From positions 1 through 18,595 of the forward strand of contig CAMAHO010000022.1 of assembly GCA_945834545.1 (NCBI GenBank): a stretch of 18,595 bases of DNA, read 5' to 3'. Position 1 is the first letter of the stretch. Every line of letters begins with the position of its first letter. This DNA is from an uncultured Lachnospiraceae bacterium (GTDB lineage Bacteria > Bacillota > Clostridia > Lachnospirales > Lachnospiraceae). Under the pieces are notes generated by a model. The model was not told the origin of the DNA. It made no database searches and saw nothing but the letters and a program-made list of their open reading frames with translations. Below are positions 14,633 to 18,595 of this stretch, piece after piece. The position numbers and the translations under genes are program-made.

Positions 14633-14704
14633 ATGTACAGATATAGAAGAATAGTAATATCACAATTGTCGGATTACCTCGGGAAGCATGGATTGTACTT
14701 ATAA
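14633..14704 (+). CDS. 23-residue leader peptide (putative attenuator ORF)
   Basis: The ORF runs ATG 14633 to TAA 14702-14704 and encodes 23 residues, starting MYRYRR and ending HGLYL. Its Shine-Dalgarno AAAGGAGGT (14617-14625) is among the strongest in the window, at normal spacing, so it is probably translated. A terminator hairpin follows 16 bp after the stop, before the ABC genes. Such leader ORFs in Firmicutes (bmrB before bmrCD, the leaders of erm genes) sense slowed ribosomes. GAGGTAA (14621-14627) can pair with TTACCTC (14674-14680) inside this ORF, and the 14672-14682 segment can also pair imperfectly with 14722-14733 in the terminator. A secreted peptide is less likely: there is no GG leader motif and the exporters lack a peptidase domain. 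Confidence 0.65.
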   Translation: MYRYRRIVISQLSDYLGKHGLYL

Positions 14705-14717
14705 TGCTTGTGTGTAA

Positions 14718-14749
14718 AAAGCCGTGGCGAATCTGCCACGGCTTTCTTT
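14718..14749 (+). terminator. Intrinsic terminator between the leader ORF and ABC genes
   Basis: GCCGTGGC (14721-14728) and GCCACGGC (14735-14742) form a perfect 8-bp GC-rich stem with loop GAATCT. It is extended by AAA/TTT on either side and followed by TTTCTTT. Its position 5' of the exporter genes implies conditional read-through. Confidence 0.88.
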
Positions 14750-14780
14750 GTCCATGCAGCTTTGAGGGGAGAGGAGAGAG

Positions 14781-16616
14781 ATGAAAGAAGAGAAACAAAA
14801 GAAAGAAAAGCTTACTATGAAACGAACCCTGGCTAACGACTGGTATGCATTGAAGCTTGGGTTCGCTTACAGCAAGCCGTTGGTGATACATACCTTTATC
14901 ATGGTAACCCTGGGTTATTTTGAATGGGTCTTTTTTGACGCCATTTTTATGAGGGAGATTGTCAATGGTCTAGACCAGAATGTAGGTTTTACCAGGATTT
15001 TTACCTTCATTCTGATTTGCGGAGCCTTTTTTGCGCTGACCAATCTGCACGGAAACTATGCAGAGAATGTGGTGGTTCCCCTGGAGATGACCAGACTCTA
15101 CGGAGGGATTTACAAGCAATTATATAAGAAGGCTAAAAATGTGGAATTACGGTGCTATGAGGATGCGGAGTTTTACAACAAATACACCATGGCTATGGAC
15201 GGGGCGGACGAAAAGGTGTATCGGATTATATCCAGCTTCTGCGGGATTTTTTCCGGCAGCTTTGCCACAGTAGCAGTGTTCTATTTTATGTTTCAGATAG
15301 ACCACTATGCAGTGCTGTTTATTATTTGCCCTTTGCTAGGCAACTTCGTATTCGGAAACATAAAAAACAAGTACGAGTTTAAAAGATATCAGGAGCAGGC
15401 GCCCAATGACAAGGTGCTAAACTATGTGAACCGTACCATGTATCTGCCGGATTTTGCTAAAGAGGTGCGGTTATCCAACATTTTCAATTTGCTGAAGCAG
15501 CAATATCATGACGCTACGGTCAGAAATGTAAAAATTGCAAAGAAATATGCTTTTGCAAATGCGCACATGAATTTCTGGAGGATCACCTTTACCTTCACTG
15601 CGATCTTTGAGGGTGTTTTGCTGTATGCAACCTATCGCCATGCCGTGACCGGTTCCATTACCCTGGCGCAGCTTACAGTTATGAGCAGCTTGATGGTGGC
15701 TATGACCTGGATATTGATTCACCTATTTGAAAATATCATGGATATCATGAAAAGTGGTTTGTTCATCAATAATCTCAGAGGTTTTTTAGAGTATGAGGAA
15801 ACCATTCCGGAGGATTTGGACGGTAAAATCCCTGAGGGCTTTGAGAGTCTGGAGTTTGACCAGGTCTGCTTTGCTTACAAGGAGGAGGAAATTATTAAGA
15901 ATCTGTCCTTTACCATAAGAAAAGGCGAGATTGCTGCTCTGGTGGGGCACAACGGAGCAGGGAAAACCACAATTATTAAGCTGCTGCTTAGACTTTACGA
16001 CCCTACCAAGGGTGTCATTCGTCTCAATGGTGTGGATATCAGGGAGTATAACCTTCACGCCTACAGGGAGCTGTTTGCCACCACCTTCCAGGACTTCAGT
16101 ATCTTTGGCATGACCATCAAGGAAAATGTGCTCATGGGACGAACCTATGAAAAGGATGATGAGGTGGTGAAAAGGGCGCTGAAACGGGCCGGTGTGCTGG
16201 ACAAGGTGGAGTCCCTGCCTAAAGGGATTGACACTATGATGACCAAGGAATTTGAGGAGGATGGAGCCGTTTTATCCGGCGGCGAGAGCCAAAAGATTGC
16301 AGTGGCGAGAACCTTCGCTATGGATTCCCCCGTGAAAATCTTTGATGAACCCTCCAGCGCGTTGGATCCAATTGCAGAATATGAATTATTTAAAAACATT
16401 ATGAAGGAGGGAAAGGAGCACACAATGCTCTTTATTTCCCACAGATTATCTTCTGTAAAGAGCTGTGACAAGGTATTCATGCTGGAGAAGGGCACTCTGG
16501 TTGAGGAGGGCTCCCACGAAGAACTGATGAAACTTGGCGGAAGTTATGCTTATATGTACAAAAAACAGGCCATGAATTACCTGGCTCTGGAGGAGCATGA
16601 GGAGGTGAAGCTATGA
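14781..16616 (+). CDS. ABC exporter half-transporter, subunit 1
   Basis: This 611-residue protein has an N-terminal type IV exporter membrane domain (about 1-330, six hydrophobic segments) fused to a nucleotide-binding domain. Walker A is GHNGAGKTT (about 388-396), the Q-loop is TTFQDF, the signature is LSGGESQK (about 498-505), Walker B with catalytic Glu is KIFDEP (about 519-524), and the switch histidine is ISHR (about 552). Such proteins work as dimers that expel drugs, peptides or lipids. It overlaps the next half-transporter by 4 bp (ATGA), which argues for a heterodimer. GAGGAGAG precedes the ATG. Expression probably depends on read-through of the upstream terminator. The substrate is not determined, and no C39 peptidase domain is present. 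Confidence 0.9.
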   Translation: MKEEKQKKEKLTMKRTLANDWYALKLGFAYSKPLVIHTFIMVTLGYFEWVFFDAIFMREIVNGLDQNVGFTRIFTFILICGAFFALTNLHGNYAENVVVPLEMTRLYGGIYKQLYKKAKNVELRCYEDAEFYNKYTMAMDGADEKVYRIISSFCGIFSGSFATVAVFYFMFQIDHYAVLFIICPLLGNFVFGNIKNKYEFKRYQEQAPNDKVLNYVNRTMYLPDFAKEVRLSNIFNLLKQQYHDATVRNVKIAKKYAFANAHMNFWRITFTFTAIFEGVLLYATYRHAVTGSITLAQLTVMSSLMVAMTWILIHLFENIMDIMKSGLFINNLRGFLEYEETIPEDLDGKIPEGFESLEFDQVCFAYKEEEIIKNLSFTIRKGEIAALVGHNGAGKTTIIKLLLRLYDPTKGVIRLNGVDIREYNLHAYRELFATTFQDFSIFGMTIKENVLMGRTYEKDDEVVKRALKRAGVLDKVESLPKGIDTMMTKEFEEDGAVLSGGESQKIAVARTFAMDSPVKIFDEPSSALDPIAEYELFKNIMKEGKEHTMLFISHRLSSVKSCDKVFMLEKGTLVEEGSHEELMKLGGSYAYMYKKQAMNYLALEEHEEVKL

Positions 16617-18439
16617 GTCTGAAACAGAAAAAAGATGAGACGAAGCAGTCTATGGCGCAGGTTTGGGCGAACAACTGGTTTTTGATCAAGCTGTGTCTGA
16701 CAGCCTCTCCCGCCTATGTGATTTTTGCAGTGCTGGATTCTATGAGAAACCAAATTTCCATTTTCTTTGAGCATACCTACGGAATTGGCTATGTATTGGA
16801 GGCAGCAGAATTTCATTATCCCTTTTGGGAGGTGGCAAGGTTTATATTAATTCTCGCAGGCGCAATTACTTTGGGAATGGTCTTCACCGTATTTGTGGGC
16901 GACTTTATTATGGAGAAGGAACGACCTAAGGTGCGGGAAAGAATTAAGATGATGCTTTACCAAAAAGCCAAGGATCTGGATTTGGAATGCTATGACAATC
17001 CGGAATATTATAACGAGATGGTGCTGGCGATTTCGGAGGTGGATAAGCAGATTGACAGATGTGTCACGTTTTTGCAGAATACCGCCAGTGGTATAACTGT
17101 CTTTGTTTCCACCGGCTTCTATTTCCTGTGGAAGGACAAGTTTTCCATTTTGTTTGTGGTGGTTTCCTTTGTTATGTCGTTTTGCTTTAATCAGTTGTAC
17201 AACAAGCTCTCTTACAAGATTCGTATTGCAAGAAATCCTCACGAGAGAAAGCGCGAGTACATCAAGAGAGTCTTTTATCTCAGTGACTATGCCAAGGAGC
17301 TACGGTTAAACCCAAAGGTGGCGGATGTTTTGTTTGAACGCTTTGAGCAGGCCAACGAAGAGGTTTATCAGGTTGAGAGAAAGCAGGCTAACAAAAGATT
17401 TTTCTTAAGCTATATGAGAAGGCATGTGAGCAACAACATTTTCAGTGATGTGATTTATACAACCTATCTGGTGTTTAAGGCAACTGTCTTAAAGAGTCTG
17501 TCCTTCAGCTCCGTTGCCATTCTGTTTAATTCCTTCGGAAGGTTGAAGCAGGGAATGCGGGTGTTTACAGATGTCTATCCCTTTGCCTGTGAAACCAGCC
17601 TGTATGTACAGAAAATTCGGAATTTCCTGGAGTACGAGCCTAAGATTGTGAACACCAAGGCGCTTCCTGTAGAAAGTCAGGCGAAAGAAATCTCTGTGGA
17701 AGGGATGAGCTTTGCCTATAATGAAAAGGATGGAGAATTATTAAAGGACATCAATTTACACATCGCCCCCGGAAGTAAGATTGCGGTGGTGGGGTACAAT
17801 GGGGCCGGTAAGACGACCCTGGTGAAGCTTTTAATGCGTCTGTACGATGTAAAGAGTGGAGTCATTAAGGCAGACGGCGTGGATATCAGAGACTATGATG
17901 TGCTGAAATACCGGGAATCCATAGGAACCGTATTCCAGGATTTCCAGATATTTGCGGGAACCGTGAGAGAAAATATTTACATGGATGTTGTCCCCCAGAA
18001 ACAGGAGGAAGAGGCTCTGCGACAAGCCTTGAAGGATAGTGGTTTGTTGTCCCGAATTGACTCCATGGAGGATGGGTTGGAAACCCAGCTCACTACCGAG
18101 ATTATGGACAAGGGTGTAAATCTGTCTGGCGGAGAGGCGCAAAAGCTGGCCATTGCCCGTGTCTTCCATAAGAAAGCTGGTCTTATGATTTTGGATGAAC
18201 CCTCCAGTGCATTAGACCCCATAGCAGAGTACCAGTTGAACCACGCTATGCTGTCAGCCTGCAAGGATAAGACGGTCATCTTCATTTCCCATCGTCTGTC
18301 TACCACCAGGCTGGCTGACCACATCATCATGCTGGAGCAGGGACGCATTGTGGAGCGTGGCACTCACGAGCAGCTCCTTGCCCTTGACGGCAAATATGCC
18401 CGAATGTGGAAGGTTCAGGCCGGCGCGTATACCTTATAA
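16613..18439 (+). CDS. ABC exporter half-transporter, subunit 2
   Basis: This 608-residue protein has the same architecture as its neighbour: membrane domain to about residue 335, then a nucleotide-binding domain. Walker A is GYNGAGKTT (about 393-401), the Q-loop is TVFQDF, the signature is LSGGEAQK (about 504-511), Walker B is LMILDEP (ending near 530), and the switch is ISHR (about 559). Both this and the partner keep the catalytic Glu and an intact LSGGE. If they form a heterodimer, neither ATP site looks degenerate, unlike BmrCD or TM287/288. The ATGA overlap implies coupled translation in equal amounts. The two proteins are clearly paralogous but diverged in the membrane domain. Substrate unknown; multidrug or peptide export is inferred from the leader region. 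Confidence 0.9.
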   Translation: MSLKQKKDETKQSMAQVWANNWFLIKLCLTASPAYVIFAVLDSMRNQISIFFEHTYGIGYVLEAAEFHYPFWEVARFILILAGAITLGMVFTVFVGDFIMEKERPKVRERIKMMLYQKAKDLDLECYDNPEYYNEMVLAISEVDKQIDRCVTFLQNTASGITVFVSTGFYFLWKDKFSILFVVVSFVMSFCFNQLYNKLSYKIRIARNPHERKREYIKRVFYLSDYAKELRLNPKVADVLFERFEQANEEVYQVERKQANKRFFLSYMRRHVSNNIFSDVIYTTYLVFKATVLKSLSFSSVAILFNSFGRLKQGMRVFTDVYPFACETSLYVQKIRNFLEYEPKIVNTKALPVESQAKEISVEGMSFAYNEKDGELLKDINLHIAPGSKIAVVGYNGAGKTTLVKLLMRLYDVKSGVIKADGVDIRDYDVLKYRESIGTVFQDFQIFAGTVRENIYMDVVPQKQEEEALRQALKDSGLLSRIDSMEDGLETQLTTEIMDKGVNLSGGEAQKLAIARVFHKKAGLMILDEPSSALDPIAEYQLNHAMLSACKDKTVIFISHRLSTTRLADHIIMLEQGRIVERGTHEQLLALDGKYARMWKVQAGAYTL

Positions 18440-18468
18440 AGTTTTTTTGCTTGTTGACCTGGGGGGCT

Positions 18469-18545
18469 CCGGGGTGGTTCTGGTGGCCGGGGTGGTCCTG
18501 GGGACGGTAATTTCCGGCTTTTTTAGTGTCCCCGGTGGTTCTCCT
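18469..18545 (+). repeat. Dispersed GGGGAC hairpin repeat, copy 3, with a tandem GGGGTGGT motif
   Basis: CCGGGGTGGTTCTGG (18469-18483) is repeated as CCGGGGTGGTCCTGG (18487-18501). Then GGGGAC (18500-18505) pairs with GTCCCC (18528-18533) around an interior with TTTTTT, and GGTGGTTCTC closes the element. It shares flanks and core with the element at 12285-12335. It follows the ABC operon and may end its transcript. No gene is visible from 18440 to the window end. Confidence 0.7.
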
Positions 18546-18595
18546 GCAACAGGATTATTGAGAGAAAACAGCATCCCTTCATAGTTATCTTTCAA

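Noticed and set aside
14633..14704. The 23-residue ORF as a bacteriocin or pheromone precursor exported by the adjacent ABC proteins
   Set aside because: There is no double-glycine leader, the exporters have no C39 peptidase domain, no modification enzyme is nearby, and the terminator plus alternative pairings fit an attenuator better. It is not fully excluded.
14751..14757. TCCATGC pairing with GCATGGA (14686-14692) as an antiterminator
   Set aside because: This pairing encloses the terminator hairpin without disrupting it, so it could stabilise the closed state but would not release termination.
18348..18584. Plus-strand open frame of 78 codons at the right end
   Set aside because: It overlaps the ABC gene 3' end in another frame and then runs through the GC-rich hairpin repeat.

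Overview
The window reads as a chromosomal stretch of a Gram-positive anaerobe of the Clostridia, most likely Lachnospiraceae. The evidence is strong purine-rich ribosome binding sites, moderate-to-low GC, a NiCo (czcD-type) riboswitch, and the mix of small acetyltransferases, a NodB-type deacetylase, a UPF0340 protein and paired ABC exporters. I cannot fix the genus. All convincing genes lie on the + strand, often with short gaps or ATGA overlaps. I see no tRNA, rRNA, CRISPR array, transposase or phage gene.

Layout. Positions 1-426 are non-coding: tandem 64-bp palindromic repeats (5 to about 180) and then structured intergenic DNA. From 427 to 4240 come a GNAT acetyltransferase, a Bcp-type peroxiredoxin, a small PH/GRAM-like protein, a cytosolic NodB-fold deacetylase, an internally deleted NAD-dependent epimerase flanked by two related repeats, and a membrane acyltransferase-3 protein. 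From 4361 to 7049 come a PlsC-like acyltransferase with a C-terminal zinc ribbon and two closely spaced GNAT proteins. From 7109 to 8288 is a metal-efflux unit: promoter, NiCo riboswitch, overlapping terminator and a cation diffusion facilitator. From 8435 to 14511 come a LacI-like sensor fused to GGDEF, an EamA permease, a UPF0340 protein, a small membrane protein, a GNAT and a cytosolic GH27 alpha-galactosidase-like enzyme. From 14512 to the end is an ABC exporter pair (two half-transporters with overlapping reading frames) behind an elaborate control region.

The most interesting region is 14499-14780. A 10-bp direct repeat brackets a MITE-like palindrome, and its right copy supplies the -35 box of a strong promoter. 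Palindromes cover the -10 box and start point. After them come a 23-codon leader ORF with a very strong Shine-Dalgarno and an intrinsic terminator ahead of the ABC genes. A segment inside the leader ORF can pair with the leader's own Shine-Dalgarno or, less well, with the 5' arm of the terminator. This is the architecture of ribosome-mediated attenuation of drug exporters, as described for Bacillus bmrCD and many antibiotic-resistance genes. The window thus has two genes or operons controlled by conditional termination: a metal-sensing riboswitch before a metal exporter, and a putative translation-sensing attenuator before an ABC exporter.
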